From Hymenobacter sp. 5317J-9 (GTDB taxonomy: Bacteria; Bacteroidota; Bacteroidia; Cytophagales; Hymenobacteraceae), in the NCBI RefSeq assembly GCF_022921075.1, contig NZ_CP095050.1, positions 434,001-498,000 on the forward strand: DNA of 64,000 nucleotides. Direction: 5' to 3'. The position numbers were made by a program, and so were the translations under genes. This document shows positions 8,526 through 18,600 of the stretch, in pieces; position 1 is the first letter of the stretch; every line of letters begins with the position of its first letter. The notes under the pieces are model-generated. The model did not search any database. It worked only from the letters and a program-made list of their open reading frames with translations, and had not been told where the DNA came from.

Positions 8526-8553
8526 GGCGCACCGCACCTAATCTGCAAGTAGT

Positions 8554-9984
8554 TTGAAGCGTTTTCAGTCTTTATCCGAAGTTCGTAGCGAGCTGGCGGC
8601 GGGCACCACGTCCTGCCGCCAGCTCGTTGAGTATTACCTGGGCAACATCGAGCGCCAGAACCCCACCCTCAATGCCTTCTTGGAAGTGTGGCCCGACGAG
8701 GCCCGCGCCCAGGCCGACGCCGTGGACGCCAAGCTGGCCGCCGGCACCGCCGGGCCGCTGGCCGGCATGGTCATCGGCCTGAAGGACGTGCTGGCCTACG
8801 CCGGGCATTCGCTGCAAAGCAGCAGCCTGATGCTGGACGGCTTTAAGTCGCTCTTCACGGGCACGGCCGTGCAGCGCCTGCTCGACGCCGACGCCATCCT
8901 CATCGGCCGGCAGAACTGTGACGAGTTTGCCATGGGCGGCTCCAACGAAAGCTCCTACTTTGGCCCGGCCCGTAACGCCGTGGACCCGGCCCGGGTGCCC
9001 GGCGGCTCGTCGGGCGGCTCGGCGGTGGCCGTGCAGGCCGATATGTGCCTGGCCTCGATTGGGTCCGACACGGGCGGCTCGGTGCGCCAGCCGGCGGCAT
9101 TTTGCGGCGTGGTGGGCTTCAAGCCCACGTACTCGCGCATCTCGCGCTACGGGCTGGTAGCTTTCGCCTCGTCGTTCGACCAGATTGGGCCCATCACCCG
9201 CTCGGTGGCCGATGCTGCGCTGCTGCTGGAAGTAATGGCCGGCCCCGATGGCATGGACAGCACTGCCAGCCAGCGCGAAGTGCCCAAGTACAGTGAGCTG
9301 CTCACGCCCGCGCCGCACTACCGCATCGGTTACATCGCCGACGCCGTGGAGAGCGAGGGCCTGAATCCCGAAATCAAGTCGGCGCTGGAAACGCAGCTGG
9401 AGCTGCTGCGCGGCCAGGGCCACGTGGTGGAAGCCGTGAAGTTTCCCTACCTCGACTACATGATTCCGACCTACTACATCCTCACCACCGCCGAGGCCAG
9501 TTCCAACCTGGGCCGCTTCGACGGGGTGAAGTACGGCTACCGCGCCCCGGATGCCACGGATTTGGAGTCGCTCTACAAGAAAAGCCGGGCCCAGGGTTTT
9601 GGGGCTGAAGTGCAGCGCCGCATTCTGCTGGGCACCTTCGTGCTCAGCGCCAGCTACTACGACGCCTACTACACCAAGGCCCAGCGCGTGCGCCGGCTCA
9701 TCAAGGAGAAAACCGATGAGCTGCTGCGCCAGTACGATTTCCTGGTGCTGCCCACCACGCCTACCACAGCCTTTAAGATTGGCGAGAAACAGGACCCGGT
9801 GTCGATGTACCTGGCCGATATTTTCACGGTGCAGGCCTCGCTGGCCGGCGTGCCCGCCATTTCGGTGCCGGTAGGGGAAGACGCCGCCGGCCTGCCCATC
9901 GGCCTGCAGGTGATGGCCGGCGCCTTCCGCGAGGCTGAGCTGCTGGCGTTTGCCAGCACGCTCACGGAGGAAGTGGTGACATAA
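8554..9984 (+). CDS. gatA: Aspartyl/glutamyl-tRNA amidotransferase subunit A
   Basis: Glutaminase subunit of GatCAB, which converts Glu-tRNA(Gln) (and often Asp-tRNA(Asn)) to the amidated form, so the cell can charge tRNA-Gln indirectly. 476 residues, full length. The amidase-signature catalytic triad is visible: Lys77 in GLKDV, cis-Ser152 in GGSSGGS and nucleophile Ser176 in SDTGGSVRQ. GFKPTYSRISRYGLV follows the signature. Translation starts with TTG at 8554, followed by AAG; no in-frame ATG gives a complete N-terminal helix. gatB and gatC are not in the window, so the subunits are dispersed. A strong terminator closes the unit. Confidence 0.95.
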   Translation: MKRFQSLSEVRSELAAGTTSCRQLVEYYLGNIERQNPTLNAFLEVWPDEARAQADAVDAKLAAGTAGPLAGMVIGLKDVLAYAGHSLQSSSLMLDGFKSLFTGTAVQRLLDADAILIGRQNCDEFAMGGSNESSYFGPARNAVDPARVPGGSSGGSAVAVQADMCLASIGSDTGGSVRQPAAFCGVVGFKPTYSRISRYGLVAFASSFDQIGPITRSVADAALLLEVMAGPDGMDSTASQREVPKYSELLTPAPHYRIGYIADAVESEGLNPEIKSALETQLELLRGQGHVVEAVKFPYLDYMIPTYYILTTAEASSNLGRFDGVKYGYRAPDATDLESLYKKSRAQGFGAEVQRRILLGTFVLSASYYDAYYTKAQRVRRLIKEKTDELLRQYDFLVLPTTPTTAFKIGEKQDPVSMYLADIFTVQASLAGVPAISVPVGEDAAGLPIGLQVMAGAFREAELLAFASTLTEEVVT

Positions 9985-10009
9985 AGTCACAGCTTGTTTT
10001 TGCGTTTGA

Positions 10010-10043
10010 CAAATGCCCCGGCCGGTTGGCCGGGGCATTTTTT
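10010..10043 (+). terminator. Rho-independent terminator after gatA
   Basis: AAATGCCCCGGCC pairs with GGCCGGGGCATTT over a tight loop, followed by further T residues. Confidence 0.9.
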
Positions 10044-10133
10044 TGCGTGGCTACTACCCAAAGCTCGTTGGGGTCGTAAGGAAATTTTCATTTCATCTCT
10101 ACAACTTCTTTACCTCCGTCCTATCTTAGTGCT

Positions 10134-12296
10134 ATGAAGCAAGGGATTAAGCACGTGAAAATGCCTCGTGGCAGCCGCCGTTGGCTGGGCCTGGGGCTGC
10201 TTGGGCTGCTGCTGCCGCTGCCGAAAACCATGGCCCAGCAAGTACCAGTGCCGGACTCGACGGGCCGGGTAATTTCCACGATGCCAGCGCTGTTGGGCGA
10301 CACGGTGCGGGTGCGCCTCGAGCTGCAGCCCGACTCGCTGGTGGCCGCGCCCATGAGCGTCGACTCGGCCCGGCTGGAATGGCTGCGCACCCCGCCCACC
10401 CTGCGCGACCTGGTGTGCGACCGGGTGGGCTGCTTCGAAACCGACGTGCCGCACCAGTTCAACAATTCGGTGATGGCCTACGTGACCCTGTTCACGGCCC
10501 GCAACCGCAGCTACCTGCAGCGCGTGCTGGAGCGCGAAAACTTCTACTTCCCCATCTTCGAGAAATACCTAGCCAAGTACAACCTGCCCACCGACCTGAA
10601 GTACCTGGCCGTGGTGGAGTCGGCCCTGATTCCCACGGCCAAGTCGCCGGTGGGCGCCACCGGCCTCTGGCAGTTCATGGGCCCCACCGCCGGCGACCTC
10701 AACCTGAAGCGCGACGAGTGGATAGACGAGCGCATGGCCCCCGAAAAGGCCACGGAGGCCGCCTGCAAGCACCTGCGCTACCTCTACGGCGTATTTCACG
10801 ATTGGGAGCTGGTGCTGGCCGCCTACAACTGGGGCGCGGGCAGCGTGCAGCGCGTGATGCGGCGCACCGGCAAAAAGACTTTCTGGGACCTGTACCCGCA
10901 CATGCCGGCCGAAACGCGCAACTACGTGCCCACCTTCACGGCCATCATGTACAGCATGAAGTACGCCGAGGCCCACGGCCTGCGCACCGACAAGCTGCAA
11001 TACCAATACGCCGAGGCAATGGATACCCTGAGCCTGCGCGGCCGGGCTTTCGACCTGCGCCGCCTGAGCCGGGCCTGCGGCTACGCCGATTCGCTGTACC
11101 TCACCCGCTTCAACCCGGAACTGCGGCGGGCGGCGCTGCCGGCGGGCTACCGCTCCTACGTGGTACGCTTCCCGGCCTCAGCGGCGGTGCACCTGGGCGA
11201 CGTGGACCGCAACACTTTGCTGGACTATTGCCAGCCCGTGGCTGAGCTGCCGCAGGCCCTGGCCGCGCTGCCTCCCCGCCTCGAAGGCGTGGAGCCCTGG
11301 CAGAGCAATCCGCTGCTGGCGGCCAGCGGCGGCCCGCGCACCGAAGCCGAGGCCGAGGCACCGCGCTTCCGGCGCGTGCCGCACAAGGTGAAGCGCGGCG
11401 AAACCCTGGCCAGCCTGGCCGAGCGGTTCGAAGTAAGCCAGGCTCAGCTGCGGCGCTGGAACGACTTGCCCAAAGGCAAAGCCCTGAAGCCCGGCAAGCA
11501 ATTGGTGGTATTCGTGCCCATGCCGGCTGTCGCGCCGGCCGCTCCCAAAGCGCCTGTCGAAGCGGTAGCTGTTGCGCCGCGTCCGGTGCGTCCGCTCGTG
11601 TCGGCTGAGGAAGCGGCTGCCCGCAAGGAGCAGGCTGAGGCCAACGCCCGCGAAGTAGCCCGCGTGCAGGAGCTGGTGCGCCAGGAAAAGCTGCAGGAAG
11701 CCCGTCTGGTGGCCATTCGGCAGCGGCAGGCCATTCAGCAGGCCGCGGCTGAGGCGCAGGCCCGCGTGGCCGCCCGTCGCGCCGCGCAAACCCAGGCCGC
11801 CGAAGCCAAACGTACCGAAGCCAAAGCCATAGCCGCGGTCGAGCCTGAGGAAGCCGATGAGCCTGCCGTAGTCGAAACCACCGCCGCCGAAGCAACTGCA
11901 AGCGGCCTTTACACGGTGCGCAAGGGCGACAACCTCACCAAGCTGGCCCGCGAGCACGGCGTGAGCGTGGCCGAACTGGTGGCCTGGAACAAGCTGCCCT
12001 CCGAAAACGTGGTCCTGGGCCAGCGGCTGGTGTTCAGCGCGCCGGCCGAGGCGTCGGCGATGGCTACGCTGCCGCGGCGGCAGCCAAAAGCGACGCAGCA
12101 AGCAGTGGCTTCGGCTTCGAAAGCCACTGCGCGCAAAGCGGAGCTGACCGGTAAAGTGCACCTGGTGCAGCCGGGCGACACGCTGTTCAATATCTCGCGC
12201 CGCTTTGGGGTGAGCGTGCAGCAGCTGCGCGAAGTCAACCACCTCACTTCCGACGACGTGAAGCTGGGCCAGAAGCTGCTGGTGCCCCAGAGCTAA
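10134..12296 (+). CDS. MltD-like lytic transglycosylase with three LysM domains
   Basis: Cleaves peptidoglycan glycan strands in the periplasm, leaving 1,6-anhydro-MurNAc ends. 720 residues. The signal sequence ends near KTMAQQ (~35). An SLT/GH23 domain spans ~140-300, with the catalytic Glu162 in VVESAL, then GATGLWQFM and AAYNWGAGSV. LysM domains lie at ~418-462, ~596-640 and ~677-719 (VKRGETLASLAERF, VRKGDNLTKLAREH, VQPGDTLFNISRRF). Between the first two LysM domains, residues ~475-585 form an Ala/Glu/Gln/Arg-rich, probably helical linker. The gene is monocistronic between two hairpins. TATCTTAG, one base from the TAnnTTTG box, lies just before the start codon. Confidence 0.93.
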   Translation: MKQGIKHVKMPRGSRRWLGLGLLGLLLPLPKTMAQQVPVPDSTGRVISTMPALLGDTVRVRLELQPDSLVAAPMSVDSARLEWLRTPPTLRDLVCDRVGCFETDVPHQFNNSVMAYVTLFTARNRSYLQRVLERENFYFPIFEKYLAKYNLPTDLKYLAVVESALIPTAKSPVGATGLWQFMGPTAGDLNLKRDEWIDERMAPEKATEAACKHLRYLYGVFHDWELVLAAYNWGAGSVQRVMRRTGKKTFWDLYPHMPAETRNYVPTFTAIMYSMKYAEAHGLRTDKLQYQYAEAMDTLSLRGRAFDLRRLSRACGYADSLYLTRFNPELRRAALPAGYRSYVVRFPASAAVHLGDVDRNTLLDYCQPVAELPQALAALPPRLEGVEPWQSNPLLAASGGPRTEAEAEAPRFRRVPHKVKRGETLASLAERFEVSQAQLRRWNDLPKGKALKPGKQLVVFVPMPAVAPAAPKAPVEAVAVAPRPVRPLVSAEEAAARKEQAEANAREVARVQELVRQEKLQEARLVAIRQRQAIQQAAAEAQARVAARRAAQTQAAEAKRTEAKAIAAVEPEEADEPAVVETTAAEATASGLYTVRKGDNLTKLAREHGVSVAELVAWNKLPSENVVLGQRLVFSAPAEASAMATLPRRQPKATQQAVASASKATARKAELTGKVHLVQPGDTLFNISRRFGVSVQQLREVNHLTSDDVKLGQKLLVPQS

Positions 12297-12365
12297 GCGC
12301 CCCCGTGGCAGTTTGTGAAACCCAAACCGGACATTGCCACGCTTTTCGCCCTAATTTCGCCTTAC

Positions 12366-12393
12366 ACGGCCGCGCTGCCCGCGCGGCCGTTTC
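12366..12393 (+). terminator. Hairpin between the transglycosylase and malic enzyme genes
   Basis: ACGGCCGCG (12366-12374) pairs perfectly with CGCGGCCGT (12382-12390), followed by TTT. It lies 20 bp before the malic enzyme ATG, so it could end the upstream transcript or attenuate the downstream one. Confidence 0.5.
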
Positions 12394-12412
12394 CATTTCC
12401 GAAGGATTCCCG

Positions 12413-14683
12413 ATGCTGAAAATAAATAAACAAGACGCCCTCAACTACCACTCGCAGGAGCCCGCCGGCAAGATTGAGGTGATTCCCACCAAGCCCGTGA
12501 GCACGCAGCTCGACCTGGCCCTGGCCTACTCGCCCGGCGTGGCCGAGCCCTGCAAAGCCATTGCCGAAAACCCCGACGACGTGTACAAGTACACCGCCAA
12601 GGGCAACCTGGTGGCCGTTATCAGCAACGGCACGGCTGTGCTGGGCCTGGGCAACATCGGCCCGGCCGCCTCCAAGCCGGTGATGGAAGGCAAGGGCGTG
12701 CTGTTCAAGAAGTTTGCTGGCATCGACTGCTTCGATATTGAGATTGACGCCACCGACCCCGACGAGTTCATCAAGATTGTAAAGTCGCTGGAACCCACGT
12801 TTGGCGGCATCAACCTGGAGGACATCAAGGCGCCGGAGTGCTTCCGCATCGAGACGGAGCTGCGCGAGAAGATGAACATCCCGCTGATGCACGACGACCA
12901 GCACGGCACGGCCATCATCACCTCGGCGGCGCTGCTGAACGCGCTCGAAATCGTGGGCAAGAAGATTGACGAGGTGCAGTTGGTGGTGAGCGGGGCGGGC
13001 GCGGCGGCGGTGTCGTGCCTGCGGCTGTACCTGGCGCTGGGCCTCAAGAAGGAAAACATCGTGGTGTTCGACAAGGACGGCCTCATTCACGAGCGCCGCA
13101 CCAACCTGGCACCCATTCAGATGCAGTTTGCCACCACGCGGGCGGTGAATAACCTAGAAGAAGCCCTGGAGGGGGCCGACGTGTTTCTGGGCCTCTCGGC
13201 GGCCAACGTGCTGCCCGCCGGCCTGCTGCTGAAGATGGCCGACAACCCCATCGTCTTTGCCCTGGCCAACCCCGACCCCGAGGTGAGCTACCAGTTGGCC
13301 ATGGCCACGCGCGATGACCTCATCATGGCCACCGGACGCTCCGACCACCCCAACCAGGTGAACAACGTGCTGGGCTTCCCCTACATTTTCCGGGGGGCGC
13401 TCGACGTGCGGGCTACCGAAATCAACGAGGCCATGAAGCTGGCCGCCGTGCACGCCTTGGCCGAGCTAAGCAAGGAGCCGGTGCCGGAAATCGTGAACAA
13501 AGCTTATGGCGACAACACGCTGGGGTTTGGGCGCAACTACCTCATCCCGAAGCCGCTCGACCCGCGCCTTATTACCACCATTAGCCCGGCCGTGGCCAAG
13601 GCCGCCATCGCCAGCGGCGTGGCCAAGGCGCCCATCACCGACTGGACGGCCTACGAAGACCAGCTTCGGGCCCGCCTGGGCGTGAACCAGAAGCTGATGA
13701 ACCGCATCACCTCGGCCGCCCGGGCCAATCCCAAGCGCGTGGTATTTGCCGAAGCGGATAATTACAAGATTCTCAAGGCCGCCCAGATTCTGCGCGACGA
13801 GGGCATCTGCTTTCCCATTCTGCTGGGCCCGCAGGAGAAAATCGAAGCCATTGCCCGCGAAAACAGCCTCGACCTGGAGGGCTGCGAAATCATCAACATT
13901 CTGAAGCAGGACGCCAAGCGCGACGAATACGCGGCCATCCTCTACGGCAAGCGCCAGCGCCGCGGCATGACGCTGTACGAAGGACGCCGGCTGATGCGCG
14001 AGCGCAACTACTTCGCCGCCATGATGGTGGAAACCGGCGAAGCCGACGCCTGCATCACCGGTCTCACCAAGGACTATGGCAAAAGCATCATTCCCTCGCT
14101 GCAGGTGGTGGGCACCGAGGACGGCGTGCGCCGCGTGGCGTCGATGTACATCATTCAGCACAAGAAAGGCCCCTATTTCTTTGCCGACACCACGGTGAAC
14201 ATCAACCCCACGGCCGAGGAAATGGTGGAGATTATCGGCCTCACGGCCCGCGCCGTGCGGTTTTTCGACGCCGTGCCGCGGGTGGCCGTAGTGAGCTACT
14301 CCAACTTCGGCTCCAACGCCGGGCCGCTGCCCGAGAAGACGCGCCGCGCCACCGAGCTGGCCAAGCAGCGCTTCCCCGACCTGCTCATCGACGGTGAGAT
14401 GCAAGCCAACGTGGCCCTGAGCCCGCAGCTGCTCCAGGAGCACTACGACTTCTCGCCCCTGGCCGAGAAGGGCGCCAACACGCTCATCTTCCCCAACGTG
14501 GAGTCGGGCAACATCGCCTACAAGGTGCTGCAGGAAATCGGCGGCGCTGAGGTTATTGGCCCCGTGCTGATGGGCATGAACAAACCGGTGCACATTCTGC
14601 AGCTGGGAGCCAGCGTGCGCGACATCGTGAACATGGCCTCCATTGCCGTAGTCGACGCGCAGATGGGCAGCAAGGCGCTGTAG
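12413..14683 (+). CDS. maeB: NADP-dependent malic enzyme fused to phosphotransacetylase-like domain
   Basis: Oxidative decarboxylation of malate to pyruvate with NADPH formation. 756 residues, the usual size of MaeB-type enzymes. Residues ~1-185 are the malic enzyme N-terminal domain ([32 protein letters not shown]), ~190-420 the NAD(P)-binding domain ([20 protein letters not shown]), and ~430-756 a PTA-like domain ([40 protein letters not shown]) that in MaeB is regulatory, responding to acetyl-CoA. The frame is open from 12305, but ATG 12413, preceded by GAAGGATT, gives the family N-terminus [13 protein letters not shown]. Confidence 0.95.
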   Translation: MLKINKQDALNYHSQEPAGKIEVIPTKPVSTQLDLALAYSPGVAEPCKAIAENPDDVYKYTAKGNLVAVISNGTAVLGLGNIGPAASKPVMEGKGVLFKKFAGIDCFDIEIDATDPDEFIKIVKSLEPTFGGINLEDIKAPECFRIETELREKMNIPLMHDDQHGTAIITSAALLNALEIVGKKIDEVQLVVSGAGAAAVSCLRLYLALGLKKENIVVFDKDGLIHERRTNLAPIQMQFATTRAVNNLEEALEGADVFLGLSAANVLPAGLLLKMADNPIVFALANPDPEVSYQLAMATRDDLIMATGRSDHPNQVNNVLGFPYIFRGALDVRATEINEAMKLAAVHALAELSKEPVPEIVNKAYGDNTLGFGRNYLIPKPLDPRLITTISPAVAKAAIASGVAKAPITDWTAYEDQLRARLGVNQKLMNRITSAARANPKRVVFAEADNYKILKAAQILRDEGICFPILLGPQEKIEAIARENSLDLEGCEIINILKQDAKRDEYAAILYGKRQRRGMTLYEGRRLMRERNYFAAMMVETGEADACITGLTKDYGKSIIPSLQVVGTEDGVRRVASMYIIQHKKGPYFFADTTVNINPTAEEMVEIIGLTARAVRFFDAVPRVAVVSYSNFGSNAGPLPEKTRRATELAKQRFPDLLIDGEMQANVALSPQLLQEHYDFSPLAEKGANTLIFPNVESGNIAYKVLQEIGGAEVIGPVLMGMNKPVHILQLGASVRDIVNMASIAVVDAQMGSKAL

Positions 14684-14797
14684 TTGGCCGGTATCGACCC
14701 CAACAGCAGAGCGACGTCTTTTTGCCCTGACGAATTCGTTCCTTTGAAAGCTTCACAACTTCTTCATTTTACCCAAGATTTTTGGCCAAAAAGCCAG

Positions 14798-14805
14798 TAA
14801 ATTTG
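14798..14805 (+). promoter_or_regulatory. -7 box upstream of ruvA
   Basis: TAAATTTG matches TAnnTTTG, 70 bp before the ruvA ATG. A TTTG at 14781-14784 is nearer than the usual spacing (13 bp between the two elements), so it is a poor -33 box. The rest of 14684-14875 has no gene. Confidence 0.45.
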
Positions 14806-14875
14806 GGAGGGAAAACCCTTGCCCGGGTGTTGCCTAGCTACTGAAGCACTTTTTTCGCTCCTCCTTTCCTGCTTT

Positions 14876-15481
14876 ATGATTGCCTACCTCGACGGTAAAT
14901 TAGCTTACAAAGATGCCACCCTTGCCATCGTCGACATCCTCGGCGTGGGCTACGAAGTTCGCATTTCGCTGGCCACGTACTCGAAGCTGCCGGCCGAGGG
15001 TGCGGCCACCAAAATCTACACCTACCAGCACATCAAGGAGGACGGGCAGACGCTGTACGGCTTTCTGGACCCCAACGAGAAAGCGCTGTTTATGCAGCTG
15101 ATTTCGGTGTCGGGCATCGGGCCGGGCACGGGCATTGTGATGGTGAGCAGCATGAGCGTGGGCGAAATCCGCGACGCCATCGTGCACGAGAACGTGCGGG
15201 CCATTCAGGCCATCAAAGGCGTGGGGCCCAAGACGGCCCAGCGCGTGATTCTGGAACTCAAAGACAAGCTGCGCAAAGACGAGCTGCTAGCCAAAGCCGG
15301 CGTCGACACCGTGCCCTTGGCCCGCCAGCACAATACGCACCGCGCCGAAGCGTTGCAGGCTCTGGTGACCCTGGGCTTTGCGCGGGCCGCCGCCGAGAAG
15401 CAACTGGACCAGATTCAGCAGAAACACGGCAGCGACCTGAGCGTGGAGGAATTGATTAAATTTGCTTTGAAGTCGCATTGA
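14876..15481 (+). CDS. ruvA: Holliday junction branch migration protein RuvA
   Basis: DNA-binding tetramer that clamps Holliday junctions and loads the RuvB motor. 201 residues from ATG 14876 (MIAYLDGKLAYKDATLAIVD), the standard N-terminus; the open frame upstream to 14819 has no family-like sequence. The OB domain is ~1-65, the helix-hairpin-helix domain ~70-135 with VSGIGPGTGIVMVS and IKGVGPKTAQRVIL, and the RuvB-contacting domain III ~150-201 (EALQALVTLGFARAAAEKQL). It is followed by sprA on the same strand, an order common in Bacteroidota; the pairing is positional rather than functional. Confidence 0.97.
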   Translation: MIAYLDGKLAYKDATLAIVDILGVGYEVRISLATYSKLPAEGAATKIYTYQHIKEDGQTLYGFLDPNEKALFMQLISVSGIGPGTGIVMVSSMSVGEIRDAIVHENVRAIQAIKGVGPKTAQRVILELKDKLRKDELLAKAGVDTVPLARQHNTHRAEALQALVTLGFARAAAEKQLDQIQQKHGSDLSVEELIKFALKSH

Positions 15482-15603
15482 GTCGCGGCGCGAAAATTGC
15501 TTTCGCGCTGCTGCACGGGTTGCCTCATCCGACTTGCTACCTTCCGTAAAATGCCGTGCTTGGTGCGGGCCGTTTGGCCGGCGTCATTATCCACCTATCC
15601 TGC

Positions 15604-18600
15604 TTGAAATCCGGTCAGAAATTACTCCCCGCTTCGGTCGTTGTGGTTGCGTCGTTGGTGGCGTGGTGGGCGCAGGCCTCGCCCATGGCCTCGTCGCGCC
15701 TCGGTGGGGCGTGGCTGCGCGCCAGCCGTGCCCTTGCCCTCGATACCCCCCGTCCCCGGGGGCGGTGGCGGATACTACGGGGCCGTATAAGCCCAGCAAG
15801 CGCCCCCGGGTGCGGGCCCAGGACCGGCCGGGCAGCCCCTTCGGGCAGCGCCGCCGCACCTCGCCGCTGGTGCTGCCCTTGCCCAAGAACGTAAAAATGA
15901 ACGTGCAGGTTGACGACAGCCTGAAACAGTTTAGCGTGGAGGAGAAGGTGGGGAAGGAAATTGACTACCGCGACCCCAGCGTGCTCACCTACAAGGAGTA
16001 CGAAGAGTACCAGCGCCGGCAGGCCGTGGCCGACTACTACCGCGAGAAAGCCAAGGGCGGCGTGACCGGCCCGGCCGCCGCGCCCGGCACCCCGCAGGCC
16101 CAGCGCCTGATTCCCAAAATCTACCTCGGGCCCATTGCCAACCGCATTTTTGGCGGCAGCTACGTCGACATCCGGCCCGCGGGCTCGGTAACGATGAAGT
16201 TTGGCGGGCGCTTCAACCGCAACGAGAACCCGGCCCTGACCCTGCGCCAGCAAAGCGTAGGCGACTTCCTGTTCGAGCAGAACATCAACGTCAACCTGAC
16301 CGGGGCCATCGGCACCAAGCTCAAGCTGGTGTTCAACTACGACACCAAGGCGTCGTTCGACTTCGACAACCAGATGAAGTTCGACTACGCCGGCGAGGAA
16401 ACCGACATCCTGCGCAAGGTGGACCTGGGCAACGTGAGCCTGCCGCTCACCAACTCGCTGGTGCAGGGCGGCCAGAACCTGTTCGGCATCAAGACCCAGA
16501 TGCAGTTTGGCAACCTAGGCGTGACGGCCGTGGCCGCCACCGTGCGCGGCACCGCCGACGAGGTGCGCATTCAGAACGGCGCCCAGAGCCGGCAGTACGA
16601 AATCAAGGTGAGCCAGTACGAGAAGGACCGGCACTTTTTCCTGTCGCAGTTCTTCCGCGACCGGTACGACCAGGCCCTGCGCAACCTGCCCACCATCCAG
16701 AGCGGCATCACCATCAACCGCCTGGAGGTGTACGTGACCAACGACAACCGCACCACCGAGAACCTGCGCAACGTGGTGACGCTCATGGACCTGGCCGAGC
16801 CCTCGCGCCTGTACCGCGGCGTGAAGTACCGCATTGGTTCGCCCAGCATTCAAGCCCCCGCCGACAACAAGGCCAACAACGAATACCAGACCGTGGTGGT
16901 GAACGGGGGCCGCGACGCCCGCGACAACCTCTCGGTGGACAACTTCCTGCAAATCGGGCAGGGCCTGAGCAAGAACATCGACTACGAACGGGTGCGCGCC
17001 CGCAAGCTCGACACCCGCGAATACACCTTCAACGCCCAACTGGGCTACATCTCGCTGAACACGGCCTTGCTGCCCGACCAGGTGCTGGGCGTGAGCTACG
17101 AGTACATTTTCAACGGCAAGACCTACAAAGTAGGGGAGACACAGGACGACTACAGCACGCGCGGGCCCGAGGAAGTAGTGTTTCTGAAGATGCTGCGGGC
17201 CAGCAACCCCGGCGTGGGCCTGATAACGGACTTCAGCCAGAACCCCGACAACCCCAACCTGCGCACCGGCAACACGCCGACCTGGGATTTGATGATGAAA
17301 AACATCTATCCCCTGAACGCTTCGCAGCTGCAGCGCGACAACTTTCAGCTGCAAATCATTTACAAAGACGACGAAACGGGCGTCGACCTGATTTCGCTGA
17401 AGGAGGGCGCGCGCCTGGCCAACCGCCCGCTGATTGAGGTGCTGAACCTCGACCACGTGAACTCCAACAACGACAAGCTGCCCGACGGCAACTTTGACTA
17501 CTTCCCGGGCGTGACCATCGACCCGGAGCTGGGCAAGATTATTTTTCCCAACGTGCAGCCCTTCGGCTCCTACCTGGCCACGCAGTTGGATGGCGAGCCG
17601 AACCTGATAACCAAGTACGTGTACTCGGAACTGTATAACCAGACCCAGAGCGACGCGCAGCAGGTGCAGGAAAAGGACAAGTTTTTCCTGCGCGGACGCT
17701 TCCAGGGTGGGTCGAGCTCCGACGAGATTAGCCTGCCAGGCATCGGCATTGCGCAGGGTTCGGTGCGGGTGCGCTCGGGCTCGACGCTGCTCACCGAGGG
17801 CGTGGACTACCAGGTGTTCTACGACCAGGCCAAGGTGAAAATCCTGAACCCGGCCTACCTGAACTCGGCCAACGAGCTGCGGGTGGAGTTTGAGAAAAAT
17901 GCCCTGGTGCAGGTGCAGCCGCGCAAGTTGGTGGGCGTGCGCCTCGACTACAAGCTGAGCAAGGACGCCAACATCGGGGGCACGGCCCTGCACCTGCTCG
18001 AAAACCAGGCGCCGGGCATCAACCGCGTCAACATTGGCGACGAGCCGGGCAACAACACCATCGTGGGCCTGGACGGCAGCATCCGGAAGGAAAGCCGGGT
18101 GCTGACCAAGTACCTCGACATGCTGCCGCTGATTTCGACCAAGGAAATCTCGACCGTGGCCTTCAGCGGGGAGTTTGCCAAGCTGCTGCCGGGCCGCTCG
18201 CAGCTGGGCAACGGCGAAAACGGCGTGTCTTATATCGACGACTTCGAAAACGCCCGCACGCCCTACACGCTGGGCGGGCTGGCCAGCATTCCGGCCTGGC
18301 GCCTGGCCAGCACGCCGCTGCCCACTCCGGGCAGCTCAGTGGGCGGGCTGGCCTACAACTACCAGCGCGCCAAGCTGGCCTGGTACACCATCGACCAGAG
18401 CTACTACACCGGCGGGCCCAACGTGCCCACCAACATCAACAATACCGACCTGGCTAACCATTACACCCGCGGCGTGAAGCGCGACGAGGTGTTCCCGAAT
18501 AAGGACCTGGGCTCGACCGGTAACGGCTTCGAATACACCTTTGACCTGGCGTATTTCCCGAAGGAGCGGGGCCCCTACAACTACAACCCGAGCATCGACA

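Noticed and set aside
8572..10038. 488-codon minus-strand open frame covering gatA
   Set aside because: Antisense shadow; gatA has its complete catalytic triad on the plus strand.
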